The notes under the pieces were generated by a model. The model had not been told where the DNA came from. It saw only the letters and a list, made by a program, of their open reading frames with translations, and made no database searches. A program made the position numbers and the translations under genes. 34,250 nucleotides of DNA from Bacteroides sp. GTDB lineage: Bacteria; Bacteroidota; Bacteroidia; Bacteroidales; Bacteroidaceae. Below are positions 23,139 through 31,670 of the stretch, one piece after another (the first letter of the stretch is position 1; each line of letters starts with the position of its first letter). The stretch covers positions 1 through 34,250 of the forward strand of contig NZ_JAICZW010000081.1 of the NCBI RefSeq assembly GCF_029057325.1, given 5' to 3'.

Positions 23139-24677
23139 TTATCCCGCCCAGTCTTCCCTGTCCAGGTTTCTATATCCGATGGCTTCCGCCAGGTGCATCG
23201 GCAGGATGCTTTCGCTTCCTTCCAGGTCGGCGATGGTGCGCGACACTTTCAGAATGCGGTCGTACGCGCGGGCGGAGAGGTTCAGGCGGTTCATGGCGTT
23301 CTTCAGCAGGACAAGGCCTTGGTCGTCGGGGCGTGCATAGAGGCCGAGCAGCTTGCTGTTCATCTGCGCGTTGCAATAGACACCGGAAATGTCGGCGTAT
23401 CTTGCTTCCTGTGTTTGTCGGGCACGTATCACACGCTCGCGGATGGTGGCGCTCGATTCGCCCGGACGGGCATCCGCCATCTTCTCGAAGGGGAGCGGGG
23501 TAACTTCGATCTGGAGGTCGATTCTGTCTAACAGTGGGCCTGATATGCGGTTCAGGTATTTCTGCACCTGCCCCGGACTGCAAACGCAGGCTTTAGTCGG
23601 GTGGTTGTAATAGCCGCAAGGGCAGGGGTTCATGGAGGCTACCAGCATGAAACTGGCGGGATATTCTACGTTGAAGCGGACGCGTGAGACCGTAATCTTC
23701 CGGTCTTCCAGTGGTTGGCGAAGCACTTCCAAGGTGCTGCGCTGGTATTCGGGCAGCTCGTCCAGGTAGAGAATGCCGTTGTGTGCCAGGCTGATTTCAC
23801 CGGGCTGTGGATAGTTTCCGCCACCGGTCATGGCTGCTGTGGAGACCGTGTGGTGAGGAGCGCGGAAGGGACGTTGGGATATCAGCCCGCTGTCGTCTCC
23901 CAGCTTGCCCGCTACGGAGTGTATTTTGGTGGTCTCAAGGCTCTCGCCCAACGAAAGCGGCGGCAGGATGGAGGGCAGGCGCTTTGCCAGCATGGACTTG
24001 CCGCTGCCGGGCGCACCGATAAGGAGAATGTTGTGTCCGCCGGCTGCCGCTACTTCCAATGCGCGTTTCACATTCTCTTGCCCTTTTACTTCGGCAAAGT
24101 CAAGGTCGAAGGTGCTCTGCCGGGCATAGAACTCCTCGCGGGTGTTGACGATGGTGGGGGTCAGTTCCCGCTGTTCGTTGAAAAATTCGATGACTTCTTT
24201 GATGGTATCGACACCATATACGTTCAGGTTGTTCACCACTGCCGCCTCACGGGCGTTCGCGTGGGGGACTATCATTCCTTCGAATCCCAGTTCGCGTGCT
24301 TTGATGGCGATGGGCAGGGCGCCCTTGATGGGGTGCAGGCTGCCGTCAAGGCTCAGCTCGCCCATCAGCAGGTAACGGTTCAGTCGGGATGATTGGATGA
24401 TTTCGTTGGCTGCCAGCATGCCGATGGCAAGCGGCAGGTCGTAGGCGGAACCCTCTTTGCGGATGTCCGCCGGTGCCATGTTGATGACGATGTTACTGAC
24501 GGGCATCCGGTAGCCGTTGACTTGCAGTGCCGACAAGATGCGCTGGTGGCTCTCCTTTACAGCCGAGTCCGGCAATCCGACCAGATAGAACATACAGCCT
24601 TTGGAACTGTTGACCTCGATGGTGATGAGGGTTGCGTCAATACCTTGAACAGCCGCTCCGAAAACTTTTATCAGCAT
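23139..24677 (-). CDS. YifB/ComM family Mg-chelatase-like AAA ATPase
   Basis: This is a cytoplasmic AAA+ protein of 512 residues, full length for YifB/ComM. An N-terminal Lon-protease-like substrate-binding domain (about 1-190: GLPDSAVKESHQRILSAL, then INMAPADIRKEGSAYDLPLA) precedes the AAA core. Walker A is GAPGSGKS (221-228), Walker B is ILYLDELPEY, and the cysteine cluster is NPCPCGYY then ACVCSPGQ, typical of the family. A C-terminal Mg-chelatase-type domain ends the protein. In naturally competent bacteria ComM is a branch-migration helicase helping integrate transformed DNA; its role in Bacteroides is unclear. It is transcribed 46 bp after the thioredoxin-fold lipoprotein. Confidence 0.95.
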   Translation of the reverse strand: MLIKVFGAAVQGIDATLITIEVNSSKGCMFYLVGLPDSAVKESHQRILSALQVNGYRMPVSNIVINMAPADIRKEGSAYDLPLAIGMLAANEIIQSSRLNRYLLMGELSLDGSLHPIKGALPIAIKARELGFEGMIVPHANAREAAVVNNLNVYGVDTIKEVIEFFNEQRELTPTIVNTREEFYARQSTFDLDFAEVKGQENVKRALEVAAAGGHNILLIGAPGSGKSMLAKRLPSILPPLSLGESLETTKIHSVAGKLGDDSGLISQRPFRAPHHTVSTAAMTGGGNYPQPGEISLAHNGILYLDELPEYQRSTLEVLRQPLEDRKITVSRVRFNVEYPASFMLVASMNPCPCGYYNHPTKACVCSPGQVQKYLNRISGPLLDRIDLQIEVTPLPFEKMADARPGESSATIRERVIRARQTQEARYADISGVYCNAQMNSKLLGLYARPDDQGLVLLKNAMNRLNLSARAYDRILKVSRTIADLEGSESILPMHLAEAIGYRNLDREDWAG

Positions 24678-24723
24678 TCCCTTGATTTTTAGTAAAGGTG
24701 CGGTGAAGCACCGTGGTTCATTA

Positions 24724-25779
24724 TCAGCGTTTTTTCTTTTCCGCCTCTTTCTTTTCTTTCTCTTTTTGCGTTATTTGTTCTACTTTTGCCCGGATTTCCG
24801 CATCGCTCAAGTTTCTGCCTTCGATTTTTCCCGATGGACTGATCAGCAGGTTGGCGGGCAATGTATGTATGGCAAGTTGCGTGACTGCTTCTGTGTTCCA
24901 TCCTGCGAAGTCGCAACATTGTTCCCATTCCAGTGAATCTTGTCGGAGGGCTTTTCCCCATTTCTCTCTGTCTGTATCCAGCGAGATGCCCCAAAGCGCG
25001 AACTTGCTATACTTGTTTTTCTGCTCTTTCCGGTAGATGGGGCGCAGGGCGGCATTGGATTCCATGCTTTGCCGGTCCCACGAGGCCCAGAAGTGTATCA
25101 GCAGATACCGGTCCTTAAAGTTGGTACGGGCGATTGGAGTACCTTCTGCGTTGGGCAGGCGGAAGTAAGGAATGTTTTTTCCGATGCTCACTTTCTCTTC
25201 TTCCTGAAGGGATTGCAGCAGCTTGCTTACGTATGGGCGGTCTTTCAGTTCCCCGGTCATCTTTTCTGTCATTTTTCTGATTCGTTCAAAGTCCGGTTGG
25301 GGCTTCTGTACGAAAAATTTCTCCAGGAGGTAGATGCTTGCCAACGAAGCCGGATGGCTTTCGATAAAGGTTTCCGCTTGCTGCAAGGTCTCCTCAGACG
25401 GTTCTTCTGTCTCTTTCAGCTCTTTCAGAAAGGCCGTTAGCTCTTCATTGGGCTTGTTTCCGGTGATTCTCAGGTTGGCGGTGTCTCCTTCAATTTTGAT
25501 GTGGTCCCCTTTATTCAGGAAAAGGGGGTATTCGGTGCCGTTGCCAAGCAGCAGCCATGTGCCGACCAGCGTGTCGATGGCAAGGCTGGCTGAGAATTTG
25601 CCGTTGTTGACGGGCAGCGTGTCCATGCGGTCGTACAGCCGGTCCATACCGTATATGTAGAGGGTATCAGTGCCGATTCCTTTGATTTCGCCGCTTAGGA
25701 AGGCTGTGTGCTCATCCTTGCCGCCGCAGGCGGATAATAAGGCGATAAGCAGCAAGTATGCAAGATAGATTTTTTTCAT
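24724..25779 (-). CDS. Thioredoxin-fold lipoprotein lacking the CxxC
   Basis: This 351-residue protein is counted from MKKIYLAYLL (ATG at 25779). The upstream frame has no role, as the signal starts here and the lipobox LLSAC (Cys18) is clear. The N-terminal part looks DUF4369-like (LSGEIKGIGTDTLYIYG), followed by a helical linker and a TlpA-type thioredoxin domain (about 200-351). The active site reads FWASWDRQS, so both catalytic cysteines are replaced (Asp235 and Ser238 where CxxC should be), while the cis-Pro equivalent is LPAN. It is probably redox-inactive and perhaps a binding protein in the envelope. The C-terminus is a Lys/Glu repeat tail. It lies between the TPR lipoprotein and yifB. 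Confidence 0.85.
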   Translation of the reverse strand: MKKIYLAYLLLIALLSACGGKDEHTAFLSGEIKGIGTDTLYIYGMDRLYDRMDTLPVNNGKFSASLAIDTLVGTWLLLGNGTEYPLFLNKGDHIKIEGDTANLRITGNKPNEELTAFLKELKETEEPSEETLQQAETFIESHPASLASIYLLEKFFVQKPQPDFERIRKMTEKMTGELKDRPYVSKLLQSLQEEEKVSIGKNIPYFRLPNAEGTPIARTNFKDRYLLIHFWASWDRQSMESNAALRPIYRKEQKNKYSKFALWGISLDTDREKWGKALRQDSLEWEQCCDFAGWNTEAVTQLAIHTLPANLLISPSGKIEGRNLSDAEIRAKVEQITQKEKEKKEAEKKKR

Positions 25780-25841
25780 TCCGGTTCTTTTCTGATGCTT
25801 CGGTGCGAAAATACTTCTTTTTGGTGTGAATAAAAAGAAAA

Positions 25842-25867
25842 TGCCCGACATATTTCTATGCCGGGCA
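25842..25867 (-). terminator. Terminator after the TPR/OmpA lipoprotein gene
   Basis: On the minus strand TGCCCGGCATA (25867-25857) pairs with TATGTCGGGCA (25852-25842) with a short loop and one wobble, followed by TTTTCTTTTTATT. It lies 25 bp after the stop at 25892. Confidence 0.85.
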
Positions 25868-25891
25868 CGTTCTTTTCAATGTTTGCCTTTA

Positions 25892-27586
25892 TTATTTGAT
25901 GATATTCATAAAGTCGGCATTGGTAAAGTATTTGGCAAATTCCAAATCGGAAGCTGCTTTCTTAGCCAAAGCGGGGTTCTTGGCAACGGCATTCTTCAGG
26001 CTGCTTGTTACCATGGAGGAGTTGTTGGTTCTTGCGCCCAATACAGCTGTCAGGTAGTCTGTGTAGGCATCCGCTTTTTCAACGTTTGCCAGTGTGTTCT
26101 TGGCTTTGTTGTAGTCTTTGGCGAGGATTTGTGCCAAAGCGGCGCTGTTTGTCTTCGTGTCGCCGAATGCGTTGACTGCTCTTTCGTACTGACCTTGAGC
26201 GATGTAGAGGTTACCCAGTGCTTCGTTGGCTGTCTTGGCACCCGAAGCTTTGCTCAGATAAGTTTCGGCAGCGTTTCTGTCACCCTTTGTCAAGGCAATC
26301 AGACCGAGGTTGTTGTTCACTTCGGGAGCGTCCTTTACAGAAGCGGCCTTCTTGAAGTAGTTTTCAGCCTTTTCGAAGTTGCCGGCCTGGTAAGCCAACT
26401 TACCAAGGTTGTTGTAGGCACGGAAATCGTTCGGATAGATTTGAGTGGCTTTTGTGTAGATGGCTTCTTGCTTGGCGGCATCCTGAGTCAGGGTAGCGGC
26501 ATACAACAGTTCTTCGATGTTCAGTTGTTTGGCGTCGCTGTCGGCCAGGCTTGCGATTTCTTCGTCAGACTTGCCGATGATCTCATAGTTCAAAGTCAAG
26601 CGGGAACGACGCAACTGCGGCAGGATTTCGTCAGCCAAAGTCTTGTAAACAGAAGAGATGTTCTTGATTTCTTGCTCTCTTTGTTCGGGCTCTTGATACA
26701 TGGAAAGAACACGGAGAATCAGTTCCTTGTCTTGGATATTGGATTGGGAAACCAGCTCTTGGAAACCTTCCCAGTCTTGTGCCGTATATTTAGTGTCAAC
26801 GTCTGCGTCGATTTTAGCCTTCTTCAGGTCTTTGTTGACAATCTTGGCAGTGTTGTCCTGACGATTCTCAGCCAGTTTGCTGTTCAAGCTGACACCACCA
26901 TCAGGCGAAGCGTATGCGGAGATTTCGATGTTGCTGATTTTCTTGTTGGCTGCTTCTTCGATGTTCTTCACTTCCTTACCGAATTCTTTGGCGGTTTTCA
27001 ACTCGCTGGCGCGTACGTTGGCTTGCTGAATCAAGAACATGATGTTGGCGTTGTGCTTCTCTTTGATGATGCGTTGGAAAGCGTCGTCACCATTGGCGGG
27101 ATTGGCGCTGTTCAGTGTCTGGCCAATCATTTCGGAGGTAGAGATTACGCCATCGGCAACCTTTACGGCAGGAATAGTGATGGTTTTTCCACCTTTTTTG
27201 GCTTTGAACTCCAGATACAACTCTGATTGTGCCATTTCAGGAACATAATCGAAAGAGGTTTTCAGGGTGTAATTGCCGCCCATCTTGTAGGAGATGGTCT
27301 GGTCGTTACCTTCTATTTTTTCTCCTTGGAACACGGCAGGTTGTCCTTTGGCTTCTCCACCGTTCCACTTCAATACGGGAGTGACTTCCACTACTGCGTT
27401 TTTCTTGAAATACTTTTCGGGGAACTTACCGTTGATGGTAGCGGGAACTTTACCGCCTACGGCTTCCAATACTTGAGGAGTTACTGTGAAATAGTCGGAT
27501 GATAATTCACCCATTTTGCCGCTACATGATGTCATCAGCGCGACAACCATTGCCATTAAAAACGGCAGATACAATTTCTTAGTCAT
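25892..27586 (-). CDS. TPR and OmpA-like domain outer-membrane lipoprotein
   Basis: This 564-residue protein has a lipoprotein signal (KKLYLPFLMAMVVALMTSC, Cys21). A beta-rich N-terminal region (25-180) is followed by an OmpA-like segment at about 190-300 (NIEISAYASPDGGVSLNSKL, then AENRQ), which in the family holds peptidoglycan. TPR repeats follow at about 335-480 (YPNDFRAYNNLGKLAYQAG, FEKAENYFKKA, NNLGLIALTKGDRNAAETY). A helical Ala/Asn-rich tail is last. It is conserved next to the xerD-aroQ-pyk genes in Bacteroides as far as I recall. Even, Lys-rich codon use suggests strong expression. A TAACTTTG box at 27667-27674 is a likely promoter and 25842-25867 its terminator. The role is probably envelope anchoring. 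Confidence 0.85.
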   Translation of the reverse strand: MTKKLYLPFLMAMVVALMTSCSGKMGELSSDYFTVTPQVLEAVGGKVPATINGKFPEKYFKKNAVVEVTPVLKWNGGEAKGQPAVFQGEKIEGNDQTISYKMGGNYTLKTSFDYVPEMAQSELYLEFKAKKGGKTITIPAVKVADGVISTSEMIGQTLNSANPANGDDAFQRIIKEKHNANIMFLIQQANVRASELKTAKEFGKEVKNIEEAANKKISNIEISAYASPDGGVSLNSKLAENRQDNTAKIVNKDLKKAKIDADVDTKYTAQDWEGFQELVSQSNIQDKELILRVLSMYQEPEQREQEIKNISSVYKTLADEILPQLRRSRLTLNYEIIGKSDEEIASLADSDAKQLNIEELLYAATLTQDAAKQEAIYTKATQIYPNDFRAYNNLGKLAYQAGNFEKAENYFKKAASVKDAPEVNNNLGLIALTKGDRNAAETYLSKASGAKTANEALGNLYIAQGQYERAVNAFGDTKTNSAALAQILAKDYNKAKNTLANVEKADAYTDYLTAVLGARTNNSSMVTSSLKNAVAKNPALAKKAASDLEFAKYFTNADFMNIIK

Positions 27587-27666
27587 TTTGGGTATAAATT
27601 AATTGTTTGTAAATGAAATTTGTCAGTTCCTTTTTTATATGTTATTCAAACAAAAAAATGATATTG

Positions 27667-27674
27667 CAAAGTTA
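27667..27674 (-). promoter_or_regulatory. -7 box for the TPR/OmpA lipoprotein gene
   Basis: Minus strand TAACTTTG matches TAnnTTTG, about 81 nt before the ATG at 27586 and just after the xerD stop. A TTTG -33 at the usual spacing is not present. Confidence 0.5.
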
Positions 27675-27722
27675 TCAAATCCCCTTACAAATTGTTAATA
27701 TGGGTGCTGATTTTATCATAAT

Positions 27723-28673
27723 TTAATGAATATCCCTATCTTTATAATACTTGATATTGCGCGGATGGTGCTCTATAATTTCGCTGCGCAATCTGTTGCG
27801 GTCGATGTGTGTGTAAATTTCGGTTGTAGCGATGGATTCGTGCCCCAGCATACATTGTATGGCACGAAGGTTGGCGCCGCCTTCCAGCAGGTGGGTGGCA
27901 AAGGAGTGGCGGAAGGTGTGCGGACTGATGCTTTTGGTGATGCCCGCTTTTTCTGCCAGTTCTTTTATCAGGTGGAATATCATGATGCGGGAGATGCCGT
28001 TTCCCCAACGTGCCAGGAATACGTAGTCTTCAAATCCCGGCTTGATTTTGCCTTGGTTGCGATCTATCAGCCAGTATTTGATTTCTTTGATGGCACGCGG
28101 CGAGATGGGGATAAGACGCTGCTTGCTTCCTTTACCTTCCACCTTGATGAAGCCCTCTTCAAAGTATAAGTCGGACAGCTTCAGGTTGCAAAGTTCCGAT
28201 ACGCGCAGTCCGCAACTGTACAACGTTTCAAGAATGGCGCGGTTACGCTGTCCTTCGTTTTTGCTCAGGTCGATGGCGTCGATGATGCGGTCTATCTCAT
28301 CTACGGTCAGTACTTCGGGCAGCTTGAAGCCGATTTTGGGGCCTTCGAGCAGTTCGCCGGGATTGTCTTCCCGATAGTCGGCTATGACGAGGAAATGGAA
28401 GAAGGACTTGATGCCCGACAGAATGCGTGCCTGCGAACGGGGGTGTATGCCTATGTCGTGCAGTCCGGCGGCAAAGTGTTGCAAATTGTCTAAGGTGACG
28501 TCAAGGACGGATATATTCTCTGTTCTCAGAAAATGTAGCAGTTTCTCCAAGTCTGTCTGGTAGGCTTCAATCGTATTGGGCGAAAGCGATTTTTCCAATC
28601 TCAGGTATTGGTGGTACTTCCTGATTATCAAAGCTAATTTCTCTTTCTGCTTTGTTTTTTCTTCCGGTTTCAT
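27723..28673 (-). CDS. xerD: XerD-type tyrosine recombinase
   Basis: This 316-residue recombinase would act with a XerC partner on chromosome dimers at dif. The N-terminal SAM-like core-binding domain (residues 15-105, LSPNTIEAYQTDLEKLLHFL) precedes a catalytic domain with the full set. These are Arg157 (YSCGLRVSEL), a Lys near 184 (GKGSKQRLI), His252 and Arg255 (HTFRHSFATHL), His278 (LGHES) and nucleophile Tyr287 (TEIYTHID). Length fits XerC/D. It stands divergent from aroQ and next to core genes, so a housekeeping role is more likely than an integrase of a mobile element. The XerD label rather than XerC is from similarity of pattern, not a search. Confidence 0.88.
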   Translation of the reverse strand: MKPEEKTKQKEKLALIIRKYHQYLRLEKSLSPNTIEAYQTDLEKLLHFLRTENISVLDVTLDNLQHFAAGLHDIGIHPRSQARILSGIKSFFHFLVIADYREDNPGELLEGPKIGFKLPEVLTVDEIDRIIDAIDLSKNEGQRNRAILETLYSCGLRVSELCNLKLSDLYFEEGFIKVEGKGSKQRLIPISPRAIKEIKYWLIDRNQGKIKPGFEDYVFLARWGNGISRIMIFHLIKELAEKAGITKSISPHTFRHSFATHLLEGGANLRAIQCMLGHESIATTEIYTHIDRNRLRSEIIEHHPRNIKYYKDRDIH

Positions 28674-28786
28674 GTCCTTTTTTTCCTTGTTTGACGAAAA
28701 CAGACGGCCTCTTTCACGGGCTTTTCATTGGAAGCCTGTTTTCAATGAGAGAGCCGTGGGCTGTCTTTCAGCAAATCGCAAATAAA

Positions 28787-28818
28787 TTTGCATCTGCTTG
28801 GGGATTGCACTATCTTTG
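28787..28818 (+). promoter_or_regulatory. Consensus promoter of aroQ
   Basis: TTTG (28787-28790), 20 nt, TATCTTTG (28811-28818): both boxes are perfect. The aroQ ATG at 28846 is 27 nt after the -7 box, giving a short leader. Confidence 0.85.
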
Positions 28819-28845
28819 CGCCGCAAAGGTATAAAAAATAGTGTT

Positions 28846-29262
28846 ATGAGGATACAGATTATCAACGGCCCCAACATTAATCTTTTGGGGAAGCGTGAAC
28901 CTTCCATTTATGGTAGCGTTACTTTTGAAGATTACCTCGCGGAACTTCGCGGTAAATATGCGGACGTACAAATTGACTATTTCCAATCGAACATCGAGGG
29001 AGAACTGATAGACAAAATTCAGCAGGTGGGTTTTGAGGTGGATGGCATCATCCTAAACGCCGGTGCTTATACACATACTTCCATCGCATTGCAGGACGCC
29101 ATTCGTGCGGTTACTTCTCCGGTGATTGAGGTACATATCTCCAATGTGCATGCCCGCGAGTCGTTTCGCCATGTTTCCATGATTTCCTGCGCTTGTCGGG
29201 GTGTCATCCTGGGATTCGGACTGGACTCCTACCGCTTGGCGTTGGAGGCGTTGAAGCACTAA
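28846..29262 (+). CDS. aroQ: Type II 3-dehydroquinate dehydratase
   Basis: This enzyme catalyses the third step of the shikimate pathway (3-dehydroquinate to 3-dehydroshikimate) in the cytoplasm. The 138-residue protein starts at MRIQIINGPNINLLGKREPS (ATG at 28846, after the promoter). It has the active-site Tyr in SIYGS, the flexible lid around REPSIY, the conserved NAGAYTHTSIALQDAI and HISNVHARESFR segments, and a C-terminal GLDSYRLAL. Length is normal for the dodecameric class II enzymes. The longer frame from 28798 is rejected because it begins upstream of the -7 box. Pyruvate kinase follows 110 bp downstream. Confidence 0.96.
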   Translation: MRIQIINGPNINLLGKREPSIYGSVTFEDYLAELRGKYADVQIDYFQSNIEGELIDKIQQVGFEVDGIILNAGAYTHTSIALQDAIRAVTSPVIEVHISNVHARESFRHVSMISCACRGVILGFGLDSYRLALEALKH

Positions 29263-29372
29263 TTTTCGACCACAAATGATATAGGTGATGCGGACACGTC
29301 TTTTCCCATTTCTCAGACGCGAATCCGTGAAATTAAGAATAAATAGGTATATAAAATCAGGTAAAGAAGATT

Positions 29373-30830
29373 ATGTTATTGAAACAGACAAAGATTGTTG
29401 CAACGATTTCCGACCAACGTTGCGAAGTGGACTTCATCAGGCAACTGTTTGAAGCCGGTGTAAACGTGGTGCGCATGAATACCGCCCACCTTAATCGTGA
29501 AGGCGCCGACAAACTGATTCACAATGTGCGCGAGGTCTCCAACCGCATTGCCATCTTGATGGACACGAAAGGACCGGAAGTGCGTACTACTTCACTGGCC
29601 GAACCCATCCCTTTCAAGACGGGCGACCGTGTAAAGGTGATAGGCAATCCCGACCAGGAAACGACCCGTGAGTGCATCTTTGTTTCTTATCCCAACTTCG
29701 TGCAGGAACTGGATGTGGACGGACATATCCTGATAGACGACGGAGATTTGGAATTGGTGGTGGTAGGCAAGACAGCCGACTACCTGGAATGCGAGGTGCA
29801 GAACGAAGCAGTTTTGGGCAGCCGAAAGAGTGTCAATGTGCCCGGTGTGCGTATCAATCTGCCTTCGTTGACGGAGAAAGACCGTAACAATATTCTCTAC
29901 GCCATTGAGAAAGATATTGATTTTATTGCCCACTCTTTTGTGCGCAACAGGCAGGATGTTCTTGACATCAAGTCCGTTCTCGATGCGCATGGCAGCGATA
30001 TCAGAATCATCGCCAAGATAGAGAACCAGGAAGGCGTTGACAACATTGACGAGATATTGGAAGTGGCGGACGGCGTGATGGTGGCTCGTGGCGATTTGGG
30101 CATAGAGGTGCCGCAAGAACGCATTCCGGGCATCCAGCGCATCCTTATCCGCAAGTGCATTCTGGCGCGTAAGCCCGTGATTGTGGCTACGCAGATGCTC
30201 CATACCATGATTTCAAATCCGCGTCCCACCCGTGCCGAGGTGACGGACATCGCCAATGCCATCTATTACCGTACAGACGCTTTGATGCTGAGTGGCGAAA
30301 CAGCCTACGGCAAATATCCCGTGGAGGCAGTGAGAACCATGACTAAAGTGGCCGCACAAGCCGAGAAAGATAAATTGTCCGATAATGACATCCGCATTCC
30401 GCTGGATGAAAACAGCAATGACGTGACGGCATTCCTCGCCAAGCAGGCGGTGAAGGCTACCACAAAACTGAAAATACGTGCCATCATCACCGATAGTTAC
30501 AGCGGCCGTACCGCACGCTACCTCGCTGCGTTCCGTGGCAAATATCCGGTGCTTGCCATCTGCTACAAGGAGAAGACCATGCGCCATCTGGCTCTATCCT
30601 ATGGTGTGGAGGCCATCTATATGCCCGAGCTCGCCAACGGACAGGAATACTACTTTGCCGCCCTTCGCCGCTTGCTGAAGGAGGGAAGACTCTTGCCGAC
30701 CGATATGGTGGGTTATCTGAGTAGTGGCAAAGAGGGTACACAGACCTCTTTCCTTGAGATTAATGTCGTGGAAGATGCGTTGAAGCATGCAGCGGAAAGC
30801 GTACTTCCCAATAGTAACAGATACTTGTAA
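29373..30830 (+). CDS. pyk: Pyruvate kinase
   Basis: This enzyme converts phosphoenolpyruvate and ADP to pyruvate and ATP, the last step of glycolysis. The 485-residue protein has the A-domain barrel with TKIVATIS (residues 6-13) and RMNTAH in place of the usual RMNFSHG. It also has MDTKGPEVRT, the catalytic-Lys segment IIAKIENQEG and VARGDLGIEV, then PTRAEVTDIANAI and MLSGETAYGKYP. The B domain lies at about 70-165 and the C domain at 350-485. The ATG at 29373 follows GTAAAGAAGATT. The protein is full length. It may be transcribed with aroQ, 110 bp upstream, since no clear separate promoter or terminator was seen. Confidence 0.96.
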   Translation: MLLKQTKIVATISDQRCEVDFIRQLFEAGVNVVRMNTAHLNREGADKLIHNVREVSNRIAILMDTKGPEVRTTSLAEPIPFKTGDRVKVIGNPDQETTRECIFVSYPNFVQELDVDGHILIDDGDLELVVVGKTADYLECEVQNEAVLGSRKSVNVPGVRINLPSLTEKDRNNILYAIEKDIDFIAHSFVRNRQDVLDIKSVLDAHGSDIRIIAKIENQEGVDNIDEILEVADGVMVARGDLGIEVPQERIPGIQRILIRKCILARKPVIVATQMLHTMISNPRPTRAEVTDIANAIYYRTDALMLSGETAYGKYPVEAVRTMTKVAAQAEKDKLSDNDIRIPLDENSNDVTAFLAKQAVKATTKLKIRAIITDSYSGRTARYLAAFRGKYPVLAICYKEKTMRHLALSYGVEAIYMPELANGQEYYFAALRRLLKEGRLLPTDMVGYLSSGKEGTQTSFLEINVVEDALKHAAESVLPNSNRYL

Positions 30831-30832
30831 CA

Positions 30833-30950
30833 ATGAACAATTGACAATGGAAAATTGACAATGGATGATGGAACCGCACAATGCTATTTCATTTATCAAT
30901 ATTGTCAATTCCCGATTGTCAATTGTCAATTATCAATTGTCAATTGAAAA
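30833..30950. repeat. ATTGACAAT repeat array, inverted
   Basis: The intergenic stretch is largely built of copies of ATTGACAAT on the left (about 30839-30864) and its complement ATTGTCAAT on the right (about 30899-30946, at least four copies). The sides can pair into a long hairpin. The right side runs to within a few bases of the O-methyltransferase GTG start. This type of repeat is widespread between Bacteroides genes. Confidence 0.8.
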
Positions 30951-31580
30951 GTGACCATCGACGAATACATACTTCAGCACATCGATGAGGAGGGCGACTA
31001 TTTGAAGGCTCTTTATCGTGATACACACGTCAAGTTGTTATACCCTCGCATGGCTTCGGGCCATTTGCAGGGACGTTTACTCAAGATGCTTGTCCGGATG
31101 ATACGTCCGCAGCAGGTGTTGGAGATAGGCACCTACAGCGGGTATTCCGCCCTTAGCATCGCCGAGGGGTTGCCGGAAGGGGGCATGTTGCATACTTTTG
31201 AAATCAACGACGAGCAGGAAGACTTCACCCGTCCCTGGTTGGAGAACTCCGCGTATGCCGATAAAATCAGGTTCTATATCGGCGATGCGCTGGAACTGGT
31301 CCCTACGCTGGACATCACCTTTGACCTCGCCTTCATTGACGGCGACAAGCGCAAGTATATCGACTATTACGAGATGGTGCTTGCCCGTCTTTCCAAGGGT
31401 GGCTATATCATTGCCGACAATACGCTGTGGGACGGTCATGTGCTGGAAGAGCATCCCCATCGCACGGACTTGCAGACCATCAACATCAAGGCTTTCAACG
31501 ACCTGGTGGCGCAGGACGCACGTGTGGAGAAGGTCATTTTGCCGCTTCGCGACGGATTGACGATTATCCGCAAGAAATGA
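30951..31580 (+). CDS. Class I SAM-dependent O-methyltransferase
   Basis: This is a 209-residue cytoplasmic methyltransferase of the caffeoyl-CoA/catechol O-methyltransferase type. The SAM-binding motif I is VLEIGTYSGYSALSIAEGL (about 57-75). The acidic metal-binding segment is LAFIDGDKRKYIDYYEMVL, followed by GGYIIADNTLWDGHV. The start is a GTG at 30951, directly after the repeat array. No ATG start is available in a suitable position, and the protein reads naturally from TIDEYILQHIDEEGDY. The natural substrate cannot be read. It converges on the permease gene at 31671, with a long hairpin between. Confidence 0.88.
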   Translation: MTIDEYILQHIDEEGDYLKALYRDTHVKLLYPRMASGHLQGRLLKMLVRMIRPQQVLEIGTYSGYSALSIAEGLPEGGMLHTFEINDEQEDFTRPWLENSAYADKIRFYIGDALELVPTLDITFDLAFIDGDKRKYIDYYEMVLARLSKGGYIIADNTLWDGHVLEEHPHRTDLQTINIKAFNDLVAQDARVEKVILPLRDGLTIIRKK

Positions 31581-31655
31581 ACACAGAGACATGGAGGCAC
31601 AGAGGTTTTCAATCTATCATAGATAACTCCCTCTGTATCTCCGTGTCTCTGTGTT
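31580..31655. terminator. Long hairpin between convergent genes
   Basis: The arms 31580-31605 and 31630-31655 pair in 23 of 26 positions (AACACAGAGACA, GGAG, ACAGAGG and their complements). The right arm is followed by TTTTTTA on the plus strand. It lies right at the O-methyltransferase stop and 15 bp before the permease end, so it likely serves as a bidirectional terminator. It resembles dispersed palindromes of this genus. Confidence 0.8.
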
Positions 31656-31670
31656 TTTTAATACTCTCCG

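Noticed and set aside
27723..28673. XerD-type recombinase as the integrase of a mobile element
   Set aside because: It sits among core genes (aroQ, pyk, TPR lipoprotein) with no attachment repeats or cargo, so a housekeeping role is more likely.
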